From Symsagittifera roscoffensis (Eukaryota > Xenacoelomorpha > Acoela > Convolutidae): DNA of 64,000 nucleotides. The DNA lies in NCBI RefSeq assembly GCF_963678635.1, contig NC_087062.1, positions 99,069,705 through 99,133,704 on the forward strand, read 5' to 3'. The translations under genes and the position numbers were made by a program. The notes beneath the pieces are model-generated. The model saw only the letters and a program-made list of their open reading frames with translations, searched no databases and had not been told where the DNA came from. Below are positions 10,750-24,040 of this stretch, in pieces; position 1 is the first letter of the stretch; every line of letters begins with the position of its first letter.

Positions 10750-11113
10750 CAGGCGCGGATCTAGGAATTTCTCGAGGGAGGGCCGATTTTCAAAAAACAT
10801 TTGAAAACTATGTCGAAATTTTTTTTAGGCCATTCAAATTGATTTTGTTAGCTCTCCCAAACCACTATAAAGACCCTATAAAGACCCTAATTTGATAAAT
10901 AAACAGACCAAAAAAAGGCGTTTTTAGGCACTTTTTGGAAATGTTCGACCAAAAAATCGCGTGTTTTCGGCGCGTGAATCCCCCTCAAAATTAATATAGA
11001 TTGGCGCCAAAGGCGCCTTTAGAAAATTTTAAGGTCTGTCAGCCAAAAATGGATATCTAAAAAAAGTACAAAGGGGGGACCCTTTGAGTCGGCAGGGGGT
11101 CGAATCCCTGAAA
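10750..11113. mobile_element. hAT-like MITE copy, right end truncated
   Basis: Left end CAGGCGCGGATCTAGG at 10,750, then 'GCTCTCCCAAACCACT', 'GGCGCCTTTAGAAAATTTTAAGG', 'GGGGGACCCTTTGAGTCGGCAGGGGGTCGAATCCCTGA'-type blocks (given here in pieces). It stops before the right terminus, and no target duplication is visible. Confidence 0.75.
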
Positions 11114-11599
11114 AAACTCAATCACTATTTTGGAAACAGAACTTTTTTGCTAAGACTCGTAAATATACCTTCCGTGTTATTTCAAGTTTTTTCTGCAATT
11201 TTACACAATCTGATTAGAATTGTTCCGAAATAAATAAAAAACGATCTCAATTTTCCGCCGCTTGATTGTCTGAACGCTGAAAAAACGGCAAATATTGGCA
11301 ATTCTTGTTACTCACGTCAAATATTTTCTTTTTGACAATATTCATTGTATAAATTAGGCGCTGAAGGCGGTTTTTTTTCTGATTTTGCCTCGATTAAATT
11401 GCAATTAAGCGGAGAAACAATTTGACTCTGAAAGTTACATGTGTAAATAAATTGATTTTATGCCTGATAATGAAAACAGACGCCCAAACCTCTGAAATTG
11501 CTGTCAAATTGGTATAAAAACAACCAATTGCCTCTGCGTTTTTGTATAATGGTAGAAAATTCAATCCGATAAAACTTAAAAAATTGCTTTCCTTTTTTT
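11114..11599. other. No gene recognised
   Basis: AT-rich sequence without credible ORF or repeat. Confidence 0.4.
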
Positions 11600-14500
11600 T
11601 GAGAACAGGAAAAAGTGTCCATTATTTTTCAGTTTGCAGTAAAGTTTTTGGCGGGATGTTTCCAAAGTTTTTAGCCGTGATGAAAAGAGCATGAGAATCA
11701 AGGAAAAATTTAATTGAAAAGGGAATTAACAAAAACTGATAAAACTGACAGTTGAAAAAATTGACAGAATAATTGACAGTTGAAAAACAGCAATGAATAT
11801 GAAATAATGAAATTTTGTAACCATTTTTTTCTGTTTACTAGGGATATCGACCCATTAAATCAGTAATACACTATTTCGCAACTACTTACTACTTACTTTT
11901 GTGAACTGAATGTCAATTACCAGCTTTTAGTAATGATTTACTCGTTTAAGTTATTGGCTAATGCGTAGCTTGGTTTTTTCAATGGCGAAAGCAAGCGCCA
12001 AGCAGACCATATTTGCACTATAAATGGAAACTATTTGATTTAAAACCAATTCTGAAAAATTCGGCCTGAAAAAAATTAGAGGATGAAAACAATCTGAAAG
12101 GGAAGCGAAAATTGCTTTCAAAGGGAACATTAAAAAGATGAATTGCGTCAACGCCTCAGTAGTTTTCCAAAACGTGTTTCATTCAGTGCAATTATGTTTC
12201 TCACAGCACAGAAAAGCCGTTGAAAAATGAACAATAGCGACAAATCAAAAACAATAAGAATTGTCTGACTTAGTTTCAGTTTTGATGCTTTTTTTCAGCT
12301 AGCGGTGAAATATCACTCTAAATTTGTCATAATAAAGAATACTTTATGGATAAGAATAAATTGTTCTTAAAATAGAAACTATTTGACGAAATTTTGAACT
12401 AAATTCGAACGTTGAGTGTTGAATAAAAATGATCTCAGTGAAAACGCCTCCTAAGAAACCAAAAGTGTTCAGAGAATTTTAAAATTTGCTTGTCCTCGAT
12501 GGGACGGTAATTGAAAAACCTAAAATTTTGCGTTGTCCTTTTTCTACTCGTAACAATTGATTGCTCAACACACTCATAGACCCTCGAAACTGATAGCATG
12601 TGTTTACCACAGTTCTTAAAAACAACACATTTGTACGTATATCAAAATAAACAAAAAAACTAGCTTTCTAATGGTTTTCAAAATGGCAGTAAAATTGTGT
12701 TGTCTTTCTTTGCCATTTAGGTAAATGCAATGTTCGTAAACGTCGATAGAATTTTTTGTACCCACTTTGAATATTTATGCTCGGGGTGGTTTTTTTCTTC
12801 AGACAAATTTCGACTTTTTAACTAGCCATTTTGACGGATTTTTTATATCATTCGAAAAGTATTGTTGTCCTGAGTTTAAGTTTGATCAGATATGTCACCT
12901 GTAATCAGTTTTTGTAATGTTATGGGGAATTAAAAGTTGCCATTTGGCTAATTTGGGACAATTAACGAGCGATATATTTCGCGCTATTAACACGTAAGTA
13001 GAGATTTATTGTTCCGACTTTGGAAGAATACGGCATATTTATGCTTGGTGTAGTTTTTTTTATTCAGTCAATTTTTGCCGATCGAAATAAGTGTTTTCAA
13101 CAAAAATTTTATTTGCCCCATTGAAGATATCGACATCCTAAGTCAAATTTAAAAAGATATTTTACCTCCGATTGTTTTTTGTAAAGTTCTATGAGTTTGA
13201 AAATTGCAAAACTCGCCATGTTATGAGCGCTTTGAAGACTTTATTCATGCTGATAGCGTAACACGAAGTATTTATGCGTGGCCAACTATCCGGCACAACA
13301 AATTCGTTCCAAATTGAATTGAGGCTAGCTAATCGGTCGTATTAATAGGTACGACTTCAAATTTCACACTTTGATTTTGTCCAAAATTTATAGGTTTTCA
13401 TTATTTTTCCCCAAAACTATTCGCTATGAAATCGGGGACAATCGGAACACTCAGGGCTTTGCCCTGATGTACGAGCAGTTTTGTTTGATTTAAGAATTCA
13501 ATTTTATTTTTGTATCGATCATACATATTTTCTATTAAACCAAGAGGAAAGTGTTTGCCGAATATCAGGAACTGTCTGGCTCATTTTCAGTTGTAATGCT
13601 TGTTTCAGATAGAGGTAACAACTCACAACAAGGTATCGTTATGGTTTTTCTAACCAGATTGAAGTTTTGTGGTTTTTTTGCTAGACTTAATACTCACATT
13701 GTTCGACAAGATTTTGAACTTTATTCGAGCGTTGACTTATTAACAAAATTGACATCTCAGTAAAATACACTCAAAAGAACAGAAAAGCGTTCAACAGCAG
13801 TTGTGCTACATTTATTCTCAAAGGGATGAGAACTGAAAAAAATTCAGTAAATCAATTTTATTGTTTTACTCATAAAAAAGTTTTTTACTTGTAAAAATTG
13901 ATTGGTACACACAAATAGACCCAAATTTGATAATATTATCTTTGAAACTGATTGGATTTTAGAACAATAGATCTACTTGATTTAAATTTTTGTACAGAGA
14001 CTGTATTAAATCCCATTTTTTTAAAGCTTTTGTCACTGATGTCATCAACAATTTCGTACCTTTACCAAAACAAACAAAAAATCCAATTTCCGATAGTTTG
14101 CCAAATATTTTAAAAATTTTTGCTTTCGCTCATTGCCATTCAATACCTGAAATTCAATGTTTTTTTTCTGATATCAGCATCTCGATTTTAATTTTTTTTG
14201 TATCTATTAAGTTTCCATAAAACTTACTGAATAGTTAAAGGTGAGAAACTTTAGCTGAGGGTAATTGAGAAGGACTTTGAAACATATTGATTTCTAAAGA
14301 TTCTGTTTTGGTTGAGTTAAAACTCAATTTTTTCAACCAGATTTTGAACTTCGTTCGAATGCAAATAGTTACAGAAAAAGACTTCTTACGAAAAAACTGT
14401 CAAAATAACCCATTATTATTCAATGAAATTTTAAGCTTCAATCTCTTCAAAGAGAGCTAACTGACAAAACTATGATTGCAATCGATTGTATTCAATTGTT

Positions 14501-15150
14501 TATCATATTTTCTACTCTTAAACCAGATTTTTTGTTGAATTTTAAGATTTGTGTGACTTAATTTCTGTTTCCACCTTTTTTCCCAGCTAGAGGTGAAAAG
14601 TCACCTTCAATTTGTTGTATTATAGAAAATTTTTGAATCAAGCAAAACTTTTTGAAACAAGCAAAATGAATATTTTTGCTTGACCTACAACTCAAATGGG
14701 GCGAAATAAGTTTGCAATAAGCTCGAGCTTTAAATAATTTTGAAAATTTTATATCTGAAAAAAAAACAAAAAGAAACAACCTTCACTTGTTCTCACAGGA
14801 ACGCGCAAAACAGAACTTTGAATGAGTCAATTATATTCAACCTTTGTACCTGTTCTTGGCTGAAAAACACTGAGTTCTTATCAAAACTGAACGCTTATCA
14901 CAAAGTTAGAAAATGGGGATATAAGGCAATGCACGAAACAAATTTTGTACGTCTGTCAAAATAAACCGAAAATCAGTCTTCTAATGGCTTACCAATTTGA
15001 TCTTTGGTTGCCCGTTTGTGTGATTGCCCGTCTTGTAAATGCTAGACCAACACTTTTTTATTTCAAGAGTTCAATGGTTTACAATTTGTATTTCAGTTTT
15101 GGTCAAAATGTGTGCAAAAAGATATGCACTATTCAAGTTTAGGCTTTAAA
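11600..15150. repeat. Region of old, diverged tandem duplications
   Basis: Related blocks recur in the same order. 'CAGCTAGCGGTGAAATATCAC'-like text occurs near 12,297, 13,605 and 14,583. 'ATTTTGAACTxxxTTCGAxCGTTGA' occurs near 12,391, 13,711 and 14,341. 'GTACGT...TCAAAATAAAC...TTCTAATGG' occurs near 12,633 and 14,948. A ~270-bp block beginning 'ATATTTATGCTxGG' occurs near 12,770 and 13,037. The spacing of about 1-1.3 kb suggests two to three decayed tandem units. No protein-coding frame is convincing. Confidence 0.5.
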
Positions 15151-16171
15151 TATTGGTTTGAACTTGCGGCTTTCTAGCACCTCAAAAAACTTTACTTCGG
15201 AGTTTAAATTTTATCAAGTTTTAGGAATGCAGAATGTATACTTCATGAGAAGATCGAGAAGTCTCAGTCGGATAGAGACAGACGGTAGAATGTTAACCGC
15301 AATGTATTCAAACAGGCTATAGATATGCGGTCAGTAGGCTGTGTATTAAGACAGAAAAAGGTTTCCCAAGAAACTCAAATAGGTTTTAAGATAGTTTAAG
15401 ATAGTTTATAGGCTTCGTCGTGAATAAAAAATTGAGATGGTAAACTTTAGATGGCAAGCTGCAGATAATAAGTTTTAATTGGTAATTTTGAATTGCCTCC
15501 AATTCCCAATTACTAAGGCCCTCATGTATCAAGATAAGGCTATCGGTTCAATTTTTAATTAAAATATGGCATAGTATGTAAGAAAAGTCAGTTAAAAAAA
15601 TCAGTGATGAAGTAATATAATGTAAAGCAATTCAATTTTTTTGTGGCTTATCACAAAACGTGAACTCTTCCGCATTTTTCCCCTTAAAGGTCAAAATTCT
15701 GTAAAATTTGATCAATTTTGAGCTATAATTTGTACTATATATGGTTCTAGCGAATAAAATTAAGTTTTTTTTTATCATAAAAATAATTTATATTATACTG
15801 AGTGTCTCTCAGCAAGTCAACGTTTTTTTTTCTACTTCAGGCCCTTTAAAAGTATACTTGAGAATTTTAATTTAAAAATAACTTGAAGTTTTCTCAAAAA
15901 TATCATTTCCCACACAAACAGAAATTTCCCTCATATATCAATGGTCGAAACAAAACTTTGATGTAATTAGGGAACATATGCGAGCACGAATTGCCTCTAT
16001 CGAATATGGAACGGTTTATTCCGCCGCTGACGCGTCTTATAAAACCGCATAATATCGCTTGCTAACCTTCACAAATTGAACAACTTAGATATACTCAAAA
16101 CCCCATAATTTTGTTTAAAAAGCATGTATTTTTATTCATTGAAGCTCCGGATTATAATGTTTCAGATGTTA
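15151..16171. other. No gene recognised
   Basis: AT-rich sequence; no ORF, repeat or RNA gene that I can support. Confidence 0.4.
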
Positions 16172-16593
16172 CAGGGGCGGATTTAGGGGGGCCCGTGGGG
16201 GACGCCCCTCCCCCTCAGGGATTCGACCCCCTGCCGAACCAAAGGGTCCCCCTTTGATACTTTTTAAGAAATCCATTTTTGGCCGACCGAACCTAAAATT
16301 TTTCTAAAGGCGCCTTCGTCGCCAATATATACTATATTTGAAGGGGAGCGCGCGCCAAAAAAACGCGATCTTTTTGTCAAAATTTTTTCAAAAAGTGCCC
16401 AAAAACGGCTTTTCACTGTTTTTTCAAAAAGTTGCCCTACGGCGCTTAAATTTTTGCCCAAAATTGGGGGAAAACAGTGCTTTAGGAGAGCTCGAAAAAT
16501 CAATTTGGTCGACCAAAAAAAAGGTCGTCAAAATTTTCGAAAATTTTTTGAAAATCCGCCCCCCCCTTGAGAAAATCCTAGATCCGCCCCTGT
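16172..16593. mobile_element. Full-length hAT-like MITE (~420 bp)
   Basis: Best-preserved termini of the family: CAGGGGCGGATTTAGG at 16,172 and CTAGATCCGCCCCTG ending at 16,593, forming inverted repeats. The 8 bp on either side (AGATGTTA and TATATATA) do not match, so the insertion site has decayed or the copy is recombinant. Internal frames are not conserved coding sequence. Confidence 0.85.
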
Positions 16594-16838
16594 ATATATA
16601 TAAATAATTAAAAAAGCTTTCTTCGGCGGCGAGAAGAGGGCAAAAGTAACATCTAAAAGCTCTTAAAAATGAATTTAAGTAAGTTCATCGCATGTTAAAA
16701 AGAATCATATTTTAGAATGCTTAAATTCTTGAATTGATTTCCAGATTTGCAATGGGCGAATGTATAGTTTAAAAAGCCAAACTTTTATCTAGTTTCTCTC
16801 GACATCGTAGATTGTTTCGAATATGATACATCACTCGG

Positions 16839-17102
16839 CAGGGGCGGATTTAGCGGGGGGGGCGGTCGCCCCCTTCCTCAGGAACTTGAACCCCTGCCGA
16901 CCCAAAGGGTCCCCCTTTGTACTATTTTGAGATATCTATTTAGGTGACGGTCCAAAAACTGTTTTTTTTTCAAAAGTTTGACTGCGGTGCAGAAAGTTTG
17001 GTCAAAATGGGATCTTTATAGTGATTAGGGATAGCTCGGAAAATCATTTTGGTTGACCAAAAATAGCCCCCCGCCTTCGAGAAAATGCTAGATCCGCCCG
17101 TA
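16839..17102. mobile_element. hAT-like MITE with perfect 8-bp target duplication
   Basis: Left end CAGGGGCGGATTTAGC at 16,839, right end CTAGATCCGCCCGTA ending at 17,102 (last bases degenerate). Flanked by the perfect direct repeat TCACTCGG at 16,831-16,838 and 17,103-17,110. It is shorter than the copy at 16,172 through internal loss. Confidence 0.9.
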
Positions 17103-17110
17103 TCACTCGG

Positions 17111-17592
17111 GCCTATTTGTAGATGACTTGTGGTACCCAATTTTGTGTGGCGCTGAGTTGAAAGGAACTAACCTTACAGAGTCCTGTAAAAACAATCGAG
17201 ACCTGACTTCTTCGCTGCGAGTTCGTTAGATTCAATAATGAACAAGTTTTTCAGTCTTTTAAAGGGACGACATTAATACCCGTCTTAAAACATCAATGCT
17301 CCCAAGTTGCGTTTAATTAAGCAATGAGTTTAGACCATTGCAATCTACTAAACAATCCCCCTAAGGTTGTCTGCTAATGAATTATCCCCACCCCTCCCTC
17401 CTACAATTAAAAACTGAAAAATTAGCACTAGGACATTTTATTTATAATTCGAATTTTGATGCATTCTGATTAGTCGAATTTTTTTTATCAACAAATCACA
17501 TAGTGGTTCAATCACAAATCTCTTTAAAAATCGCGTTCAGTTAAAGCATGAAGAAAAAGTTTCTCAAATCTAATTTTCCACATCAGTTCGAC
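17111..17592. other. No gene recognised; left flank of the outer retroelement
   Basis: Nothing specific is seen. It ends with the 4-bp target duplication GAGC at 17,593-17,596. Confidence 0.5.
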
Positions 17593-17596
17593 GAGC

Positions 17597-18006
17597 TGAG
17601 TTAGGTCCTTTTGGTTAACTCATAGAGTAATTTCGGATAGGGTACACCGTCTGCTCGTCACGCTATCTTATTTTCGGCCGGATAGATTCGTGCAACTTCT
17701 TAGGCTAATACCGATCCTAATCTTACTCTTATATCTACTAGTCTCAAGGTGTTAAACTAGTCTCTGCTAGGCTCAATAGATCTAGAGTATACTGGCTTAT
17801 TGCGGCAGCTGAAGTTCTCTTGGAGAGGCAACTAATTTCTAAGTTAAATTTAAATCTCTCTGGTGCTGAAATTACAAGTTATTTCAGCACTTACAAATAA
17901 GTGGGTTGTTAGTTGGATAGATTACGATTGGTTAATATTAAATATTTTACAGTGGTAAAATATCTAATTTATCCAATAATAAAATGTAGTTTAGATCAGG
18001 TTCCAC
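17597..18006 (-). repeat. 3' LTR of the outer retroelement
   Basis: 410 bp, TGAGTTAGG...GGTTCCA on the plus strand (TGGAACC...CTAACTCA in element sense). It matches 60,093-60,501 nearly base for base. The left flank ends GAGC, the same four bases that follow the other LTR. The purine tract expected just inside the LTR is weak. Confidence 0.95.
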
Positions 18007-19759
18007 TCATCGGGGGTTTACAGAGTTTTTTAGAACTATATTTCTTCTCTGCAATTTGAAGGATGGATGATGAACGTTGATATTTGGCGAACATCATTTT
18101 CTTATCCGGTTCCTCTTGAGGAAGAACGTTCCAGGACGCTGGAATCAGGGATAGGAAGTTATTATTGCGTCATTCGACAACGACTATGATCCTCAATGAA
18201 ATCAATCCGATTTCAAAATGGTTTGCTCTGTCAGGTTTTTCTGTATTAGTAGAGAACTGTTTTGTGTGCAGCCTCGTCTGGGAATGGCGTGAAGATCGTG
18301 TTTGGAATGGATGCCTTGTAACTCGGACCTGTACGTATACTTGAGCATCGAGGTGGTCATTGGTCTAGTTCAATGAAGTCGTTTTCTGCGAAGTCAAGTC
18401 GTACTCTAAATCCTTTGAGTCGTGATTGTGGACGGCATGTCGGTTGTGTTTAGCCATTCTTTTGTGCAAATGTGATGGGATAATCTAGTCTTTGGATGTT
18501 CGTCTATGTTGTTGTGTATGATCTATATACTGCAAAGTATGATTTACATTTTACAAATTTATGTTAATTTGGTTTTTTAATCATGAACTTAGTTAGTCGT
18601 TTTCACAAAAGCGTTTTGTTCTAGTTCAGTTACTTGGATGAATTACTCACCCTTGAGTACCTCTTATTAAAAACAGAAGTGTGGTCATAAAGCGTGGATG
18701 TAGCGCGGTGGGTTAGGCCGGCTATAGAGCATGCTCAGGACGTCCTTCTCTGGTGGGTTAGGCCAGGAGTGGGAGTATGATTGCATGCTGTTTCTTTGAG
18801 AGGTCCTGTTTTGTGATAACGTTTTATGTTGGTTTTATGTTGGTCTTTCTTATGTTACTTTGGTTGTGTCCTTTTTTCAAAATTCAAATTGTTTTTGGTA
18901 TGGGTTTGTCTTGCGACTTTTTTGTGTTTTATTATTTCTTTCTTAGACTTTATAATAATCTTCAAAAGAATAATTTATCCAGTTTTACGCTGGGTTAATC
19001 CGGTTTGGGTACCGTTGGTTTTCTTTTCTTAGTCATGCTGTTATTTTATGATTTGTGGTGTTTAGTAAGCTGCGTTGGTTAGTTTGGTTTGGTATATAAT
19101 TCCTTTCCAACCGGGTTAAAGGAAAGTTTGAAACTTGTTATCGTGTGTTAAAGTTGTTTATAGTGAAAGCTTGAAACTTAAAATCATTTTTTAAACAATT
19201 CTTTGTGGGCGAGCTGTGCGAGTTTGGATAGAATTCTTGTGCGAATGAATAAAAATATTGAAAAAGTTAGTACTGCTTTCTCATTTTATGAATTTATTGC
19301 ATTGAATTTGAATTTTATTGCGTTTTGGGTAATTTTAAAATTATAAATTTTCATCGTATTTAATTTTACTGCTTCGAGGGAACTAATTTATAAATGAAAT
19401 TACTACAACGGGTATAAATTTTACAACATTATTTAGTGCTAAAGATTAAGGAGTTTGAATATAATTTAACAAGTTTGTATTTTTATTTGTCTTTTTCTGT
19501 TTTGTAGATGATTGTAATGTGAAGACTAAAAGAATAAATCAAACATTCATAAAAAACGGTTAGTATACTTTTGATTTTATTAGTTAAAAGTATTTGAATT
19601 TATAGTTACCTTAGTCTTCTGGGAAAAAGCCGTGGGGGAAGATGTCGTGAATCATATCTGATGTTGTTAGTAACTTGGCTAGTATACGTATGATGTTTTT
19701 AGTTTGTAGCAGTGGCCAAAGCAATTGAAGTGCCTTAATGGCGTTTAGTTCTTCTGTGC
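18007..19759 (-). other. 3' untranslated region of the outer retroelement
   Basis: About 1.75 kb between the last ORF and the 3' LTR. Hydrophobic plus-strand frames near 18,777-19,032 arise from T-rich sequence and are antisense to the element. Nothing else is recognised. Confidence 0.5.
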
Positions 19760-21524
19760 CTACTGCAAACTCGTAAGGTGTGTTTTGGATGAGGTTATAT
19801 ATTTAATGGTTATATTTAGTATTGTGAATGAGTTCCAATATGGGTATTTCAATAGGTGTGATAAATTCATGCGGGATAAGGAAGGGTCTTGCTTCTTCGG
19901 CGTTGAAGGTCTTCGTGACTGGAAAGAATATATACATTTGGGTAACTGGGTCATAGTTGCGGAGGATGCCGTGTAGATTAGTATCTTTAATGCAAAATGT
20001 AAAATTTAGAAAAAAGGGTGACGTGTTTTTTGAGTTAAGAAACTGAAAACGATGGTGAGGTTGTCTTGATGGAGTGTGCAAATCAAAATGATTTTGTATA
20101 AAACGACAATATGTATATGTGTGCGTTTGTTTAGTGCGTAACATAAGATCGTGGGAACAATGCAAATCACGTTCCTGTGGTGAAAAAAAGTGAAAGGTTA
20201 GTGAAATAACTGAAATTTATCATAGAAGCTCTCGTATGCTTGAATATCAACAAGTGATTCTGAAATAATATGATCATGCTTTCTATCAAAAATATTAAGC
20301 GTAAATACATATGATGTTTTGATGAAAAATTTTTCTGTTAGTTGCGGGTTTGCGAAGCGGTCTTCATCTAAAAATTGATCTTGATTAGGGTGGATGATAT
20401 TATGATCGTAGTGTTCTATTGCAAAATCGTTACCTCGGGGTGCGGTGATTGTTTTTAATAATTTTTTATATCCAACTTAAGTAAATTGTCGAGGTGTTAG
20501 TGTTGTGGTTAGTCTATATAACATGTTTTTATTTTTCTCGATACTTTTAGTAGTATTAACTAATGGTAGGCAGAGGGGGTTAGTATAATGATAATAAGCT
20601 GTCCAATGGAGTGTTGGCATTAGAACGTGCTCATCAACAAAATTTCGTGTTTCGTTAGCAATGGTAGGTGTATTTAATGTATATTGCGGAAATGATGGTA
20701 GGGTGATTTCTAGAAAATTTTTCGTATTTGTGTGTTCTGGGTGGTTGATGTATTCTCGGGCTGTTCCGGGTTTGGTTGGGAATGGATGATTTGGGAAATT
20801 TCGTTTAAAAGTGCGATAAGCTCGGTTAGTACTGGTAGGTGTTTCAGTGGATGTGGATGATTGTGCTAATGATGGAGTGTAAGCTGAAGAGGGTGTAGGA
20901 GTTGGTGGATTTGAGGATAATATTGTGGATGATAGTTGATGTATTGTAAGGGTGTTGGGGTGTATTAATTAATGTTGTAAAGTTATAAAATTGTCGAGTT
21001 CTGCGGAAATTTGGATGGTATCTGGGGAGTTATTATGTGATCTGTCGGAATGAAATGGAGAATAGGTTGGGGTTACTTGTGAAGCGTAAGAAGGAGTTGA
21101 AAAGGATGGGAGTGGCTGAGTGGATTGGATGGGTTGAAAAAGGGGTTGCGAAAAAACTGAGGAGTTGGTGTGGGTATGGGTAGAGGGAGATGGTTCGGAT
21201 TCTGCAAATTCGTCGGAGGTTTCTACATTTGCGTTATTAAATTGTGAGACAGTATGAAAAACTGAAATATCTGAGTTAGTATCAGAAATCGTGCGTGATG
21301 ATATCTTAATAATTGAAAAATCAAGTGGTGGGAAAGCAAAAAGTGGGATAATTGGGATTTGAGTTTGGAGGTTGGCTGGGTGGGAATTTGAGCGATGGAG
21401 GGATCCAAGTTGTCGGCTCATCGTGGGCTAAAAAAATGATTATTTTGAGATTGAAAAGTGGTGGTTCTATAAGTTGTTCTATAATTTGTTCATATGTATT
21501 TTCATTTTGTGAATGATTTGTCAT
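19760..21524 (-). pseudogene. Outer element, 3' ORF downstream of env (unknown function)
   Basis: A minus-strand coding region whose clearest part starts near 21,421 (MSRQLGSLHRSNSHPANL). The first ~150 residues are rich in Ser, Pro and Thr (e.g. SEPSPSTHTHTNSSVFS). A TAA interrupts at about 20,969, but the same frame stays open to about 20,475. A further 120-codon piece in another frame (20,165-19,803, with LHGILRNYDPVTQMYIFF) probably is its C-terminal part after a frameshift. The layout, a Ser/Pro-rich start followed by a compact region with a Tyr-rich strand-like segment, resembles the ORF at 25,210-24,028 of the same element, so the two may be paralogous. I recognise no domain. Gypsy elements normally have nothing here. 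Confidence 0.5.
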
Positions 21525-21726
21525 TATGTGCTGAATAGGGCTTTTTGTTGTATTTGGTCTAAAATTTGGGTTATTTGTGATTGCTAGGTTTGGAAATTTT
21601 CGGGGAACTAATGATAATGGATGGTTTTGTGGTAGGTTTGGTATCTGTGGTGCTGTAGGTGTTGTAACTACATTATTATGTTCTTCGTTATATGTGTTTG
21701 GTCTTGTGGATACTTTTGTATTATAT

Positions 21727-24040
21727 TATTTTATTTGTGCATCTAAAAGTATTTTGTTAATTGATGATGAAAAAATTCCAAAAAATCCTGCAAGTAGTAT
21801 ACGTGCTACACTTGCTTGTCGGTTTACTTGTGTGTGTATAGCGCATGTGTTATAGATTCCTTTTAACAGTGAAAAAAGAAATCCTATAAAACTAAACATG
21901 GCGTATAAGATAGTTAATTTTTTTAAGATGTAATAGGGCCATCCTAGAAAAGCTAGAATTTCGTTCTTTAGAGTGACAAAACTGAAAATATTTATAGATG
22001 AAATATCTTGTGGTCTGTTTTTTCTTTCACCGTTTAAATATATGTAGTCTTTAATATCTTTAAAATATCCGCTTTAGTCTTGTGTACAAAGGTGTGCAAA
22101 TCCTGCGGTTTCGGCAAGTTTTCTTAAATTCTGGTCAATTGATTGTCGTTGTATCGTGTCCATTTGTGTTAATAATTCCTGAAATTGTTGTGTTCTAATA
22201 TGATGTTGGATATCAGATTTAGAATATGTTCCAATTGATTGTAAATCAGTATTTGGATTGCGAGCGATAGCTCTGATGCTTTCGGGTGAAAACTTTTTGA
22301 ATGGTTGCATTAATGTAGGATACGGTGTAAGTAGGTAGTATTTATCTTCGTCAGGTTTAATTGTACGACATTGTGGCTATTTTTTGATCCACATGGGACT
22401 GCGATACCCCAAAAATATGTTCGCCTTGAAAGTGTGTCGACAAAATGTACTTTATTTTTATAGAATATGGGGATTCTTTTATAACAACGTTTGTCTTCAA
22501 AAACATATTATGGTGATACTTTTTTGGTGCAAGTATAAAACCATAAAATGTTTCCATCATAGTCAAGAAAATTTGATCTGTTTCCTGATAATAACTATCC
22601 TGCGTAAGGTATTTTTAGTACTGCTAATGCGAGTGATTGTAGGATTTGTGTTCTTTCTAATTCGCATAGTTGATGAAGTGTTTCTAATTCAGAAAGTGAC
22701 ATTTCTTGGAAAATTCTACTAATTGTATAGTCTAATTTCATGTCTAAGTGGATATCATAATGAATATTACCAAAATAGGTGCTATTCTTTAGTGATAATT
22801 CTTGTAAACGTGTGCTTTTACTGTCATATGGTTTAAGTTTTCCACCAGGTTTACCTTTGCTTTTATAAAAGTTAACTGGGACGTATGATGTTCCTTCGTT
22901 AATAGGGTGACTTGTGGCCTAAGGGTCAAAGTTTATTTTTCCAGTGGTCATGTCGAAACCTTTTTCGTATTCGACAAGTATTTCAGAGTATTGTGTTTTA
23001 TAAATTGGATTGCTATATATATATGCAAATTCTGTTTCGTGATAGACTTGAAAGCGTGTTAATTTATTTTCTATATCATGAATGTTTTTCAAATCAGTGC
23101 TTTGTTTACAAGATGGGTTCACCTGTTCGTATGGGATTGATTCAATAAAATATTTTTCATGAAGTTTTATCATTCGAGCGTGTATTTTTGCTACTTGAAA
23201 TGTTGTGCATGTATTTTTGGGAAACCAAACAATTGTTGCTTGGGTCCTTGTTGTAGGGTCACAATAACCTTGATCATTTTTGCAAGGTAATCTAATTCCT
23301 TGATAGATCATTGTGTTATCAGTTGAATCTCGTGTGAGTTGTAAATTTTCAAGTTGTATTTTCCAATCAAAAAACATTATTTCTTGATATCCTTTATTTT
23401 TTGTGTCTGCTTTGCAGTTTGAAGGGTCATTTATTCCAATGTGTGGTATCCAGTGTTTATCGTGTATGTCATAAGTCAATCTTCCGTGTGCGCCGTTATA
23501 TGGATATTTTTCGTCTAATTTAATATGTCCTTGATATCGTTCAAGTTCTGCTTGATGTACAGAATCGGCAAAGACTTGAAAATTTACTATTTTTCTGTTT
23601 GTGTTTTTATTTCTTGTTAGATTTAGTCTGAGTAATTCGTTTTTACAATCGTCGGGGTTTAGGTGTAAAAGACGTTCTATATTACTTTGGTAAAATGATT
23701 CGTGATCAAGTCGGTTCTTATTTCCGTTGGGAACTTGTGAACAATGTACTTTCTTTTCGGAAAATGTTGCTATAAATTTATACCCTGTGACTGTTGTTGC
23801 TCGGGCTTTTGAGTACAATGTTACTATTACATTTGTAGTTTCTATAGCTTGTGGTTCTATTTCGCATTGTGATACTTGATTTATTGCATATTTTTGTAGT
23901 GTTTTCTGTTCGTTTTCTTCACACTCATAGTGTGTTACTAATAAATCCTGGGTTCCTGTGCGAGGAGAAGGATTTGTGTTTTGGTCGGAAAATATTAGAA
24001 AAAAGATGTATTGAAATGTTAATGTTTTTAGAATATACAT
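21727..24040 (-). pseudogene. env: Outer element, env-like membrane protein gene, broken
   Basis: Begins at 24,040 with a hydrophobic leader (ILKTLTFQYIFFLIF) typical of a signal peptide. It is followed by a ~350-residue Cys-containing ectodomain (373 codons to a TAG at 22,919). Coding sequence continues with at least one frameshift and an in-frame TAA at 22,074-22,076. The last part holds a hydrophobic segment around LYAMFSFIGFLFSLL (near 21,890) and a second one near 21,760, before a stop near 21,727. Position after integrase, signal peptide and C-terminal membrane anchor fit an envelope gene as in errantiviruses and other env-bearing gypsy elements. I cannot assign it to a known fusion-protein class. 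The breaks mean no intact product. Confidence 0.6.

Noticed and set aside
16164-16601. Target-site duplication for the MITE at 16,172-16,593
   Set aside because: The flanking octamers AGATGTTA and TATATATA do not match.
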